From NCBI GenBank assembly GCA_020635195.1, contig JACKAG010000003.1, positions 1 to 64,000 of the forward strand: DNA of 64,000 bases. The letters are read 5' to 3'. The first letter of the stretch is position 1. Each line of letters begins with the position of its first letter. The position numbers and the translations under genes were made by a program. This DNA comes from Deltaproteobacteria bacterium (GTDB lineage: Bacteria > Bdellovibrionota_B > Oligoflexia > Oligoflexales > Bog-1112). Shown one piece after another: positions 18,029-27,519 of this stretch. The notes under the pieces were generated by a model that did no database searches, had not been told where the DNA came from, and saw only the letters and a list, made by a program, of their open reading frames with translations.

Positions 18029-19261
18029 CTAAAGGATTTCAGGGACAGCAGGAGCTGTTGTCAGGACCCGGTAGCCGTACAAGACTCTGAGACTGCTCGG
18101 AAAATAAATGTCCTTTTGGATATAAACAGGTCGGGCTACGACAGAGCCTCCTACGTGATCGTGCCAGATCGTCCTGCCGCTTTTCCCGTCAAGGGCTGAA
18201 ATCTGACCATCAGAACCTGTTGTGTAGACTTCAGAGTCACCTGCAATGACCATTGTCACACTGCTGCCTGGTTGCGCTGTCCAGATCTCTTTTGCATTCT
18301 GGGGATTGATTGCGTGAACATATCCATTTTGTGTTCCGACATACATCCGGCCATGCCGGAATGTGCTGGTTGTGACAGAAGAGCTGAAAAGCATCGGCTT
18401 TGACCAGCCGTTTGCAGGGACAGAGGGTTTTTCTGTATTAATGCCTGTGACAAGACCATCGTAGCGGCTTACGATCAGAGTGTTGCCGATGATCGTCATT
18501 TCTCCGACGACATCCTTAAATCTCTGCGCGCTATAAACAGGGTTATGAACCCATAGTTTTTCGCCCGTCCTGCTATTGATGGCAGAAACCTCTCCTGATG
18601 CCAGTCCAAGATACAGAACTTCCCGGTGCAGAAGAGGAGGGCTCATGGTCCGGATCGCAACTCCTTCCGGGGCTCCCTGGTCGCAGATCCAGAGAGTGGC
18701 CCCGCTTTCGTAGTCAATGGCATAGACGGACTGGCTGGCGGTGACCACAATCAACTTGTGATCCGATATCTTCCGGATTTCTCTTGCCGGAAAGGTGTCG
18801 AGGCTGGCTGTCCATTCTGTCTTTCCGGAACGGACATTGAATTTGATCAGATCTCCGTTACGGAAACCCAGAACACCCCAGTTGCCAAACACAGCAGGAG
18901 GAACCGTGAGTGTTGATTTTGTGGGCATCCACCATTCTGCTTTCATCTCCGGGTATCTGAAGGCGCCGATCCATTCTTCATTATAAGGGCCGATCAGGAG
19001 CTTTCCGGATGCCTCTGTGATTCCTGCAAAATCTGCCAGCCCTGGGGGTTTTATACGATCCAGCTCCGGAGAAAATTTTATGATCCCTGTACGCCAGGGG
19101 CGAGCTTCTTCTTTCGTTATTGATAGCGTTGGATTGATCGTCTGAGCAGGGTTTTTGCTGTTGCCATATAGCAGATCTGAATGAGACAGGCTAAGTCCAG
19201 CCAGAATCAGCAAAAAATTTCCAAATTTTTTAATAGTTACAGATGAAAAGCAGGAGCTCAT
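18029..19261 (-). CDS. bamB: BamB-like PQQ-propeller protein
   Basis: The product has about 410 residues from ATG 19261, chosen because GGGAG precedes it and it begins directly with a signal-like sequence (VTIKKFGNFLLILAGLSLS). Repeated propeller blades carry the PQQ-repeat tryptophan motif (GATLWICDQG, GEKLWVHNP, AKEIWTAQPG, GRTIWHDHVG). BamB is the propeller component of the outer-membrane barrel assembly machine. The upstream neighbour is YfgM-like, reproducing the yfgM-bamB order of enterobacteria; der, the usual third gene, does not follow. No lipobox Cys is evident, unlike E. coli BamB. Confidence 0.78.
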   Translation of the reverse strand: MSSCFSSVTIKKFGNFLLILAGLSLSHSDLLYGNSKNPAQTINPTLSITKEEARPWRTGIIKFSPELDRIKPPGLADFAGITEASGKLLIGPYNEEWIGAFRYPEMKAEWWMPTKSTLTVPPAVFGNWGVLGFRNGDLIKFNVRSGKTEWTASLDTFPAREIRKISDHKLIVVTASQSVYAIDYESGATLWICDQGAPEGVAIRTMSPPLLHREVLYLGLASGEVSAINSRTGEKLWVHNPVYSAQRFKDVVGEMTIIGNTLIVSRYDGLVTGINTEKPSVPANGWSKPMLFSSSVTTSTFRHGRMYVGTQNGYVHAINPQNAKEIWTAQPGSSVTMVIAGDSEVYTTGSDGQISALDGKSGRTIWHDHVGGSVVARPVYIQKDIYFPSSLRVLYGYRVLTTAPAVPEIL

Positions 19262-19331
19262 ACAGCTCTCCCTGTCTGTCGTCTCGGATTGATTCCGGTA
19301 GCGCATTCCGTCAGCGACACAGCTCGAAGAG

Positions 19332-20198
19332 TCAGTGCCACAATGCTCTGAAAGCCATGGCTTTGCGGGCTTCAGGGGATGATTTGTGCTCATTGATGAT
19401 TCTGTCAAAAGTCTGAGCAGCTTCGTCTTTCTTTCCTGCCAATAACTCCAGTCTGCCCAGGACCAGAAGGGCCATAGGCAACTGCTGATCCTTGCTGTGT
19501 CGTAGCAAAGGGTCTTTTTGTTCCAGCGCTTCCTGATATTGCTCCATTTGTTCCAGGATCTCTATGTACATCATGCGAACCTGAAACTGGTAGAAGTGAT
19601 CTGACCCTGTTGTCTTTAATATACTTTTGAGCAGATCTGCTGCTTCGGGAAATTTCTTTTCTTCTGTCCGGATCAGGGCAGCCTGCATGCCTGCTCTCCA
19701 TCCTTCAGGCTTATCCGGGTATGCCTGGTATGCTGCCAGGTATTGCTCAAGCACAGCGCTGTAATCCGGCGTGCTCTTGCTGATCTGTGCCTGGAGTTCT
19801 GCAATCTGGTTCATCAGAGTTTGTTCTTCTGGCCCAGGCTCAGGAGGAGTTTTTTTCTTGTCGGCTGAGCTCGCAGCAGCTTTTTTACTGAGGGCTGCTG
19901 AGAGTTGTTTTTCTGCTTCTTTTACCTTCAGTCTGAGCTGGTTCTGAGTCTCTTGTGTCTTTTTGAGAGAGTCGGTATAGAGAGTGTCAATTTTAGCAAT
20001 GGCGGCACGTCGCTGCTCCCCCTGACTCTCCTGGAGATGGTTCCAGCCGAAGATTCCGGCGGCAGCGAGGACAATAGGGAGAAGAATGCCCAGCGGAACA
20101 GCCTGATGGCTGGCAAGCCATCGGAAAGCATACCAGGCGTTCTCCTGAAATTTATCCGGTCTTTTAAGTAATTTGGCTCGTTTTTTTTCTGAAACCAT
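19332..20198 (-). CDS. YfgM-like TPR protein, single-pass inner membrane
   Basis: The product has 288 residues. A short cytoplasmic start is followed by one membrane helix (ASHQAVPLGILLPIVLAAAGIFGW, shown in part) and a periplasmic domain. That domain starts with a coiled coil (LKKTQETQNQLRLKVKEAEK) and ends in TPR-like helical repeats (AADLLKSILKTTGSD, LGRLELLAGKKDEAAQ). YfgM proteins work with the PpiD chaperone at the Sec translocon, and this gene precedes the bamB-like gene by 70 bases. The coiled-coil insert is longer than in E. coli YfgM (206 aa). Confidence 0.72.
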   Translation of the reverse strand: MVSEKKRAKLLKRPDKFQENAWYAFRWLASHQAVPLGILLPIVLAAAGIFGWNHLQESQGEQRRAAIAKIDTLYTDSLKKTQETQNQLRLKVKEAEKQLSAALSKKAAASSADKKKTPPEPGPEEQTLMNQIAELQAQISKSTPDYSAVLEQYLAAYQAYPDKPEGWRAGMQAALIRTEEKKFPEAADLLKSILKTTGSDHFYQFQVRMMYIEILEQMEQYQEALEQKDPLLRHSKDQQLPMALLVLGRLELLAGKKDEAAQTFDRIINEHKSSPEARKAMAFRALWH

Positions 20199-20377
20199 AA
20201 AAAACTCTGAACCCTCTTTGTCTTGGCCACTTGAGATGGCAGTCGATAAGCTGAGATAATACAGGGTAACTGAATTTTTTGCACGGTCAATTTCAGGGCG
20301 GGCTGCTTTGTTCTGCCTGCTGAATTCTGATATTCCCAGGCTTCCGTGCTTATGGTTATGCTGGAGTTAAGTGACAG

Positions 20378-22177
20378 ATGGGTATCTCTGGTCTTGCGAG
20401 ACATCTGGTAAAGGAAGGCTTGTTAAGTGAGAGCGATTGCCAGCTGATTGCCCGTGATTATACGCATACAGGCGCAATCTTTGCAAAAATTGTGGTCAGT
20501 CTGGGTTTGATGTCGGAAGAGAAACTTGCTCAGTTCCTGCATCAGAAAACGCGCCTGCCTGTGATCTCTTTACAGCAATGTGATGCGAGTCATCCGGAGC
20601 TGGAGGCCATTTTACCGCTGCGCTTGATTCAGGATCTGGAGGTACTCCCTCTGGAACTTCGGCGTGAACAGCTCACGGTTGCTATGGCTGATCCTCTTGA
20701 TCAGGACACTCTTCAGCAGCTTAGATTTTTCAGTCCTTACCGGATCAGGCCTGTGATCGCGACGTTTTCTTCTCTTTACAAAGGTCTTAACCGTCTGATC
20801 TCTGATTTTTCCCCGGGGCAAAGTTCTTTGCAAAAGCTTCTGACCATCTATGGATCTTCAGCTCATGGGATGATCGAGCACCCTGCTGTCGCTGCAGAAG
20901 GTGAGGGTGAATCAGGCCAGCAGGATCAGGAGCCATCATCTTATGATGAGGAGGATGATGACCTTTGGGACGAATCAGATGAAGGACTGGATCTGCCTCC
21001 TGCAGAAAGTAATGACAAAGTCACAGAGGATGATGCTTTTCTCTCAGAAGATCAGGATGAGTTCTCCCCAGATGCTGACATGGGAGGGGAGCAGAGTCTT
21101 CTTGCGGAAAGCACGGATGAAGCCGGAATCCGTGCAGAGGCAGAAACAGAGTCCGAAGATGACGGGTTTTTGTCTGATTCTGATGAGTACAGTGATGTAT
21201 CGGAGGAGTCTGTTTTTTCCGGGGCAGATGCCGGCGCTTCTGATACCGTGGATGATTCTGAACGCGTTTTTGATGACTCCTCGGATGACTTTGATCTGCT
21301 TGTGGAAGAGGTTTCGGGTGAGACGTCTTCCGGAACGGTCATCCCGGAAGATGTGGCGGAAGAGTCTCAGGGAGATCTTCCGGATCAGTGGTCCGAAGAT
21401 CTTATGGCAGCGGTTCAGGATGAAGCTCCCCATGCATCAGCTGTTGCCCTTGCAGAGCCTGAGGATGATCTTTCTTTAGAGGGAGGCTCTGAGACATGTG
21501 ATGTTTCGGAAGAGGATCAGGGTACTTCTGTTGCTGAGTTCTGTGAGTCTGACAAGGACCTTTCAGAAGATCTTTTTGCAGAGATGTCTTCTTCTGATGA
21601 ATCGGGTCTGCTGATCGATGACCCTCTTGTCTCGCCGTCTTCGCGGGAGTTGAAGGATATTGCGGAGCTTCAGGATGAATCTCCCCTTTCGTCGCATGAA
21701 CATGAGCGCAGAGGAGAGAGCTGTGAGCTTGCGGTGAGCTATCTCAATCATGCTCTGGCCTGTGTAAGTCTGGCACTGGACTCTGTCAGGGCATCTGAAG
21801 CGCTGGGGCAGGGAATGATACAGGCGGGTATCTGCCATGGTGTTGTGTATAGAATTGATGGTGATTCTGTGATCTATGTCAGCCAGTGGCATAGTCAGGG
21901 AGAGGTTTTTTCTGTTCTGGAAGACTCTCCCCCCGCTGTTGCGGAGCTTCCGGTCCGGAGCTCTTCAGAAGATTCCTGGGAGCTATTTCGGGACGCTCCG
22001 GCCTCTCTGAAACAGGTTTCAGCAGAGGGACTGGAACTGATGACTCACTGGAGTTCTGGCCGATCCGGAGAGTTGGGTCTGACCGTTGCCGCATGGGATG
22101 TAGCAGCATCCGGACATGACGGCATCCGGTCACTTGCTGCAAATCTGGCTGACAGGTTTTTCAGACGGTCAGCATGA
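20378..22177 (+). CDS. T2SS-E N-terminal (MshEN) domain protein with long acidic linker
   Basis: The product has 599 residues. Residues 1-150 match the type II secretion GspE/PilB N-terminal domain (LVKEGLLSESDCQ, LGLMSEEKLAQFLHQ, LPLELRREQLTVAMADPLD). Residues about 165-450 are extremely rich in Asp/Glu/Ser and probably disordered. The last 150 residues form a folded domain without a recognised family (YLNHALACVSLALDSV ... LAANLADRF). No ATPase motifs are present, so this is not GspE itself. MshEN domains can bind c-di-GMP, so a regulatory role in type IV pilus or secretion is plausible but inferred. The C-terminal domain could be GAF-like. Confidence 0.75.
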   Translation: MGISGLARHLVKEGLLSESDCQLIARDYTHTGAIFAKIVVSLGLMSEEKLAQFLHQKTRLPVISLQQCDASHPELEAILPLRLIQDLEVLPLELRREQLTVAMADPLDQDTLQQLRFFSPYRIRPVIATFSSLYKGLNRLISDFSPGQSSLQKLLTIYGSSAHGMIEHPAVAAEGEGESGQQDQEPSSYDEEDDDLWDESDEGLDLPPAESNDKVTEDDAFLSEDQDEFSPDADMGGEQSLLAESTDEAGIRAEAETESEDDGFLSDSDEYSDVSEESVFSGADAGASDTVDDSERVFDDSSDDFDLLVEEVSGETSSGTVIPEDVAEESQGDLPDQWSEDLMAAVQDEAPHASAVALAEPEDDLSLEGGSETCDVSEEDQGTSVAEFCESDKDLSEDLFAEMSSSDESGLLIDDPLVSPSSRELKDIAELQDESPLSSHEHERRGESCELAVSYLNHALACVSLALDSVRASEALGQGMIQAGICHGVVYRIDGDSVIYVSQWHSQGEVFSVLEDSPPAVAELPVRSSSEDSWELFRDAPASLKQVSAEGLELMTHWSSGRSGELGLTVAAWDVAASGHDGIRSLAANLADRFFRRSA

Positions 22178-22186
22178 AGACTCGTC

Positions 22187-22807
22187 TCAGACGCTGAATT
22201 TTGCTCCGACAAGAATAGTATGTGAACTCAGGTCAGATTTATCCAGTTTCTGGCCTTCAGTTTTTTCCTGATAGCTTAGCTGAGTGTAGCTGTAGTCCAG
22301 GATTGCACTGACGTTTTCTGTTGCTTTTACGTTAAGGCCCATACCGATGTTGAAGCCTTGTGTTTTTGCACTTCGTTGTGTTCCGTTGATTTTGTAGTTT
22401 CTGGCACCTAGTGCCTCAAGCTGAAAGCCAGCTCTGGCATAGGGAGTTGCATATTCGCCAACGGTTCCAAGAAGCTCGGCAGGAACCCATGCGATGGCTT
22501 CAGGACTGATAGCCCATCCTGCTGCAGATTCTACTTTGTCTTCTGGTAAAACCTTAAGGTCATTTTTGTCCTGCATAGTGAAGCCTGCACGCAGACCAAC
22601 AGAAAAGGGTAGTTCTTCCATCGGCTGAACATGGCCAGCGACAGTGTACTCCATAGATTTCATAGCCTTTGACTCAGCGCCAGCTTCTCTTCCTTTGAGA
22701 TCCAGGAAACTACGTCCGACAGTTGCGTCAGCACTGATGGTATAGGCTTGTGCACTGCTTGCTCCGATAAGGCCTGCTGCAATGATTGCTTTGCTTAATG
22801 CTTTCAT
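22187..22807 (-). CDS. outer-membrane beta-barrel protein
   Basis: The product has 206 residues with a clear signal peptide cut after SSAQA. Alternating hydrophobic strands follow (YTVAGHVQPM, FSVGLRAGFTM, GFNIGMGLNVKA, VSAILDYSYTQLSYQ) and the terminus is VGAKFSV, in the style of an OmpA/OmpW-like eight-stranded barrel. GGAG lies eight bases before ATG. Convergent with and 9 bases from the MshEN gene. The codon usage and short lengths suggest a well-expressed surface protein. Specific function unknown. Confidence 0.85.
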   Translation of the reverse strand: MKALSKAIIAAGLIGASSAQAYTISADATVGRSFLDLKGREAGAESKAMKSMEYTVAGHVQPMEELPFSVGLRAGFTMQDKNDLKVLPEDKVESAAGWAISPEAIAWVPAELLGTVGEYATPYARAGFQLEALGARNYKINGTQRSAKTQGFNIGMGLNVKATENVSAILDYSYTQLSYQEKTEGQKLDKSDLSSHTILVGAKFSV

Positions 22808-22997
22808 AAATATGTCTCCGTTCTTATATTCTAACCAATCTGGCTACGTTGAAACACCGCCATCAGGTACGGAACAGAATAGTATCATTTTTATATCGTA
22901 AACTGAATTAAAAAAAAGAGAGTTAAATATAAGATGTATGATCGACTCCATCATAGAGGGAGACGCTTGTCCCGGGGAAAAGATTCGCGGAACGATT

Positions 22998-25937
22998 TTA
23001 ATCATCCAGTAATGCCAGCAAATCCGTCCGGCTCAAAGCAGATCCGTCATTTTGTTCTGTCACAACAGAGTCAGCCAGTTTTCTCTTACGCTCTTTGAGG
23101 AGCTGAATTTTTTCCTCGACTGTGTTTTTTGCAATCAGACGGCTGATGAGTACAGGATGCTCCTGTCCGATTCTGTGGGCACGGTCCGTGGCCTGTTCTT
23201 CTACAGCAGGATTCCACCAGGGGTCAGCAATCATGACATGTTCTGCTGCAGTAAGATTGAGACCTGTACCGGCTGCTTTGAGAGAAAGCAGCAGCACCAG
23301 GGGTTCCTGGCTTTCCTGAAATTTTCTGACAATATCAGATCGGGACTGCGTTTTTCCGTCAATCCTCAGAAAGCTAAGACCCGCTTGTCTGAGAGCTGCT
23401 GCGATCAGGTCCAGAAAAGTCGTCCACTGAGAAAAAAGCAATGTTTTATGGTTGTTTTCTACACTATCCTGAAGGTTTCTGATGATCAGCCTGAGCTTGG
23501 ATGATGAAGCTTCTCCATGATGACCTGGTAATAATCCTGTATGACAGGCAGCCTGCCTTAATCTGAGCAGGAGCTCGAGAGCAGGAATCATACTTCCATT
23601 ATCAGCCAGACGTCCGGCAATTTCCTGCCTGCCTGCAAGAAGCAGGCTGTGATAACAGGACCATTCGGCCTCATTTAGTTCACAATAAAGATTGCGCTCT
23701 GTTTTTGGGGGAAGCTCTCTGGCCACTTCAGATTTCAGACGACGGAGGACAAATGGCCGGATTTTTTTCCGGAGCTCATTCTGATCAGGCTTCTCTTCCT
23801 GACTGAGCTGTGCTGTGTAGCGTTTCCGGAACTGGCTCAGAGAGCCGAGCAGACCACGGTTGATGAAGTGAAAAAGACTCCAGAGATCTTCGGGCTTGTT
23901 TTCAACAGGGGTACCGCTAAGAGCCAGCCGAAAATCGGCATCAAGGGCATATGCGGCCTGGGCCGATTGACTTTCGGGGTTTTTGATTGTCTGAGCTTCA
24001 TCCAGAATTACGACTTTCCAGTGTTTCCTGCGAAGCTCTGCAAGGTCTGACCTCAGAAGGGCATAGCTTGTCAGAATGACATCAAAAGGCTTATTCAAAG
24101 AGCGCTCGGCTCCATGATAAATGCTTACCGAAAGCCCGGGATAAAAGCGTTCCAGTTCGCTTTGCCAGTTGTATAAAACGCTTGTGGGGCAGACGACCAA
24201 TGTCGGGCTTTGCATAATACTGATGGCCTGGAGTGTTTTCCCAAGGCCCATATCATCGGCCAGCAGGGCTCCCATTTTCTGTTCCCGGAGAAATTGCAAC
24301 CAGCTGATGCCGTGCTTCTGATAACTTCGCAATCTGGCCCTGAAGCCAGCAGGGAGGATGGCCTCTGGTATCTGTGTAAAATCATCCGCCATGTTTTTCC
24401 ACAGAGTAAGATCCATAGGCAGCGGAAGGTCCAGGTCCTGATAAAGGCTTGCCAATGCAGGTTTCTGACAGGGAGGCAGCGTCTCATTTTCCTGACGGGC
24501 AACCAGAAGGTCCCGGATTCTGTCTCCATAGCGGTTTAGCCAGTCGCGAGGGATTTCGGCCCAGCCTTCCTGTCCGAAGAGGGGAACCATACTTTCACCC
24601 CTCTCCCAGGCCTGAAAAACCACAGCGGGATCGGCTGATATTTTGCTCTGGCCTGCAGAGCTGAACTGAAGGGAAAAGGCTTCGTCAGCGCTCAGTGTGC
24701 CCCGGATCTTTGGGAGGAGTGCTGGCCTAAGTCTGAATGCGCGCTGTCCTGCTCCGGAGATTTCTTCTCCCTTTTCCTCCAGTCGTCTGAGAAAATCAAC
24801 GGCTTCAGCTCCTCTGAAGTGAAGGGAGTCTCCTGCCTGCAAGGACCATTCCCGGGATATTTTTTGCTGAAGACGAGTTTCCTCAGCAATCAGGCGAACC
24901 GGAATCTGCTTAGATCCGGCGCGTGGTATGAGTTTGTCGTCTTCGATATGGGCAAGAGGTGGAGATCCATAAACAATCATAGGCCTCATCCGGAGCTCTT
25001 CTCCCTGTTTCTGACTATCCCAGATCAGGTGAGGGATGATCGTGCAGGAGTCCGGTAATTGTCGGCTGCGAATCTCGACAGGCAGCTGTTTTCTTAACTC
25101 CGGAATAATATGAGAGCTAAGCTCCGCAAGTTCATTAGGGCGGAAGATCCGGCCCTCTGACAATAGCTGTAGCTGATTCTGTAACGATCCTGGATGAATG
25201 AAAGGATGCAGTGTTTTACCAGCTAATGCAGCTCCGTTTATAAAAACTTCGGTGATGCCCGGAGCCGCCTGACTGCGTACGAGAACTTTTCCAAGTCCAC
25301 GGTCTTCCACAAGGATCATCGGGCCGCTGCGTTTCGCGGAACAATGAATGGGTTCATCGTCCAGCCAGACTCTGGGACATTCTGCCAGGCTCGCGATGAG
25401 TGTTTGCATCAGTTCAGTGGGCAGCACCCCGCCATGGCGGTGATTGTCGATAAGATGGTCCACCGTCATATCTTCACGGGTCGGACGGACTTTTGGCCCC
25501 TGGACTCTGCCACTGCTCAGGGAAGCCAGGCTAAGCTGTAGCAGCTGGCCTTCTCCACTCTGAAAGAAGATCCGGGAAAAAGACAGGGACTGATTTTTAC
25601 GATGAAAACAATAACGGATTTCACCCTGATCGGAACTGTCCTCAGCTGAAGGCAGCTGTTCCCCCTTATCTGTTGCGGCTTTCAGGGCAATGATCGCTGC
25701 GGCAACGTGCTCGCAGGGGTCGTCTGTAGAGCCGCAGTCGCAGTTCCAGTCTTCTTCGTCTGGCCACAGCCGAACCTGCAATGTGATCGACTGTCCGGAA
25801 GGTGTGACAGAGATTTTTAGTTCACCTTCTGCTGAGCTGCTTTCCTGCTGCAATTTTCCCGTTCTGGTGATGCGGACCGCTCCGGACCAGATGGCGCTTG
25901 TTGCAGATGAACGGATCGCAACAAACAATTCCTGCAT
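22998..25937 (-). CDS. SWIM zinc-finger SNF2-family helicase
   Basis: The product has 979 residues. A SWIM finger (C66xC68 ... C75xH77) comes first, a middle region of unknown fold follows, then a full SNF2 ATPase: LADDMGLGKT (Walker A), ILDEAQTIKN (DEAQ box), ALSGTPVENK, then FSQWTTFLDL, SLKAAGTGLNLT and TDRAHRIGQ. This is the RapA/HepA-like bacterial Swi2/Snf2 type with N-terminal SWIM, thought to remodel nucleoprotein or RNA polymerase complexes. GGAGG precedes the ATG. It follows mrp by 29 bases on the same strand. Confidence 0.93.
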   Translation of the reverse strand: MQELFVAIRSSATSAIWSGAVRITRTGKLQQESSSAEGELKISVTPSGQSITLQVRLWPDEEDWNCDCGSTDDPCEHVAAAIIALKAATDKGEQLPSAEDSSDQGEIRYCFHRKNQSLSFSRIFFQSGEGQLLQLSLASLSSGRVQGPKVRPTREDMTVDHLIDNHRHGGVLPTELMQTLIASLAECPRVWLDDEPIHCSAKRSGPMILVEDRGLGKVLVRSQAAPGITEVFINGAALAGKTLHPFIHPGSLQNQLQLLSEGRIFRPNELAELSSHIIPELRKQLPVEIRSRQLPDSCTIIPHLIWDSQKQGEELRMRPMIVYGSPPLAHIEDDKLIPRAGSKQIPVRLIAEETRLQQKISREWSLQAGDSLHFRGAEAVDFLRRLEEKGEEISGAGQRAFRLRPALLPKIRGTLSADEAFSLQFSSAGQSKISADPAVVFQAWERGESMVPLFGQEGWAEIPRDWLNRYGDRIRDLLVARQENETLPPCQKPALASLYQDLDLPLPMDLTLWKNMADDFTQIPEAILPAGFRARLRSYQKHGISWLQFLREQKMGALLADDMGLGKTLQAISIMQSPTLVVCPTSVLYNWQSELERFYPGLSVSIYHGAERSLNKPFDVILTSYALLRSDLAELRRKHWKVVILDEAQTIKNPESQSAQAAYALDADFRLALSGTPVENKPEDLWSLFHFINRGLLGSLSQFRKRYTAQLSQEEKPDQNELRKKIRPFVLRRLKSEVARELPPKTERNLYCELNEAEWSCYHSLLLAGRQEIAGRLADNGSMIPALELLLRLRQAACHTGLLPGHHGEASSSKLRLIIRNLQDSVENNHKTLLFSQWTTFLDLIAAALRQAGLSFLRIDGKTQSRSDIVRKFQESQEPLVLLLSLKAAGTGLNLTAAEHVMIADPWWNPAVEEQATDRAHRIGQEHPVLISRLIAKNTVEEKIQLLKERKRKLADSVVTEQNDGSALSRTDLLALLDD

Positions 25938-25966
25938 GGTGGCTGTGCCTCCGTAAATCTGTATTT

Positions 25967-27151
25967 TCAGTTTGGTTCAGTATTGAGGCCGGTTTCCCGG
26001 ATCACTTCCCGGGCCAGCTCTCCAAAGATTCTGGCTTGTGGACGGCTCTTTTGCAGGCTGATGGGTTGACCAATGTCACAGGCCATTCGGATGGAAGGGT
26101 CCAGGGGAATGGATGTGAGCTTGCGTATCCTGCGCTCTTCAGAGAACTCTGCGCCACCACCTTCGCCAAAAATATAACTTTCATGGCCACAGCTGGGGCA
26201 GTGGTAGACCGACATGTTTTCGACAAGGCCGATCACAGGAACTCCGAGTGTTTCAAACATAGTCAGAGCCTTATGGGCGTCGATCAGAGCAACATCCTGA
26301 GGAGTGCTGATGACAAGAGCCCCATGAAGGGGTAGGCTCTCGATCAGAGAAAGCTGGATATCGCCGGTTCCTGGTGGCAAATCGAGGACGAGCAGATCCA
26401 GTTCGCCCCACGCGACATCGTAGCACAGTTGCTCGATTGCTTTTCCGGCCAGAGGGCCTCTCCACAGGACCGGATTCATAGCGTCGCTGAGGAATCCGAA
26501 GGACATGAGCCGAACCCCAAATTGTTCCAGGGGAATCAGTTTGCCATTTTCGTCTACGGAAGCCGGACCTCTGGCTCCCAGCATCATGGGGCCTGATGGT
26601 CCATAAATGTCAGCATCCAGAAGGCCGACTTTTTTACCCTGGTTTGCGAGGGCGACGGCCAGGTTTGTGCTGACTGTCGACTTGCCCACCCCTCCTTTGC
26701 CTGAGGCCACAGCTATGATCTGCCGGACCCCGGGGATGTGTTTTCTGCGGACATTAATGCCAAATGCCTGTTCTCTTGTGGGTACAGGTGTCGGGCCTGT
26801 GTTTCCGGAGGGCGTGGGTTCTGGTCTGAGTTTTTTGAAATAGACCAGCACAGAGTCTTCCGGATAGTTTTCTCCCAGCCTGCTCAGAATGTACTGTTCA
26901 ATAAAGATCTTATGATTCAGATTGAGCCCATCGGAACCCACCTGTATCTGCCAGTTGTTGCCGCTTCTGTGGATGCCAAGGAGACGTTCTGTCAGGTCGG
27001 AGTGATCTTCTTCTTCAAGGCCACTGCCGGACTGCTGGCTGAGGGACAGCAGACTGGCAGTCACACTGGCTTTCATATCCTTTTCTTTGCTTTCTTCTTT
27101 TGTCGTCATAGAGTAGAACCCTTCTGCCGATCGCGATAGCTGCTCTGACAA
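25967..27151 (-). CDS. mrp: Mrp/ApbC-type iron-sulfur cluster carrier ATPase
   Basis: The product has 394 residues. The MinD-like P-loop is GKGGVGKST (151-159), followed by LLDADIYGPS and LDLPPGTGD; the CPSC pair near residue 320 binds the bridging Fe-S cluster. The N-terminal 120 residues are a low-complexity linker and an MIP18/DUF59-like remnant that is not clearly recognisable. TTG 27151 is the likely start because AAGGAGG (27154-27160) lies directly before it; a later ATG (27109) also has AAGGG. It loads [4Fe-4S] clusters onto apoproteins. First gene of an operon with the SNF2 helicase. Confidence 0.92.
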   Translation of the reverse strand: MSEQLSRSAEGFYSMTTKEESKEKDMKASVTASLLSLSQQSGSGLEEEDHSDLTERLLGIHRSGNNWQIQVGSDGLNLNHKIFIEQYILSRLGENYPEDSVLVYFKKLRPEPTPSGNTGPTPVPTREQAFGINVRRKHIPGVRQIIAVASGKGGVGKSTVSTNLAVALANQGKKVGLLDADIYGPSGPMMLGARGPASVDENGKLIPLEQFGVRLMSFGFLSDAMNPVLWRGPLAGKAIEQLCYDVAWGELDLLVLDLPPGTGDIQLSLIESLPLHGALVISTPQDVALIDAHKALTMFETLGVPVIGLVENMSVYHCPSCGHESYIFGEGGGAEFSEERRIRKLTSIPLDPSIRMACDIGQPISLQKSRPQARIFGELAREVIRETGLNTEPN

Positions 27152-27153
27152 GG

Positions 27154-27160
27154 TTCCTCC
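27154..27160 (-). promoter_or_regulatory. ribosome-binding site supporting a TTG start for mrp
   Basis: The minus strand reads AAGGAGG four bases before TTG 27151, a consensus Shine-Dalgarno that makes this rare start codon the best choice. Confidence 0.6.
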
Positions 27161-27253
27161 TTATACTATCCGGATAAGGGACTGTCACGGGACAAAAGCA
27201 GAGAGCTGCGTGCTGTCGGGATGTTTTTTGCCAGCAAGAAAAGGGAGGCGCTT

Positions 27254-27511
27254 GTGAAAGAAGTCATGATTTATAAAACGAGCCTGTGCCCATACTGCGT
27301 GTCCGCTGTGAAATTTCTCCAGTCAAAAGGGATTCCTTATCAGGAACAGAGCCTTGATGGCGATCATGAACTGCGGATGAAATTGTCCGCAGAAAATGGA
27401 GGATGGCGGACTGTGCCGATGATTTTTATTGGCGAGAGATTTGTGGGTGGTTATACAGAGCTGGTTGCCGCCCATAAGGACGGGCGCTTAGATGCGTGGA
27501 TGGCTGAATAG
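27254..27511 (+). CDS. grxC: glutaredoxin (GrxC type)
   Basis: The product has 85 residues from GTG 27254, preceded by AGGGAGG and giving an N-terminus (VKEVMIYKTSLCPYC) of the same length as E. coli Grx3; the open frame extends upstream to ATG 27221 without a ribosome-binding site. The redox motif is CPYC, with TVPMIFI supplying the cis-Pro loop and GGYTEL the glutathione-binding end. It reduces disulfides or glutathionylated proteins in the cytoplasm. Eight bases separate it from smpB. Confidence 0.9.
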   Translation: MKEVMIYKTSLCPYCVSAVKFLQSKGIPYQEQSLDGDHELRMKLSAENGGWRTVPMIFIGERFVGGYTELVAAHKDGRLDAWMAE

Positions 27512-27519
27512 GGCGGATT

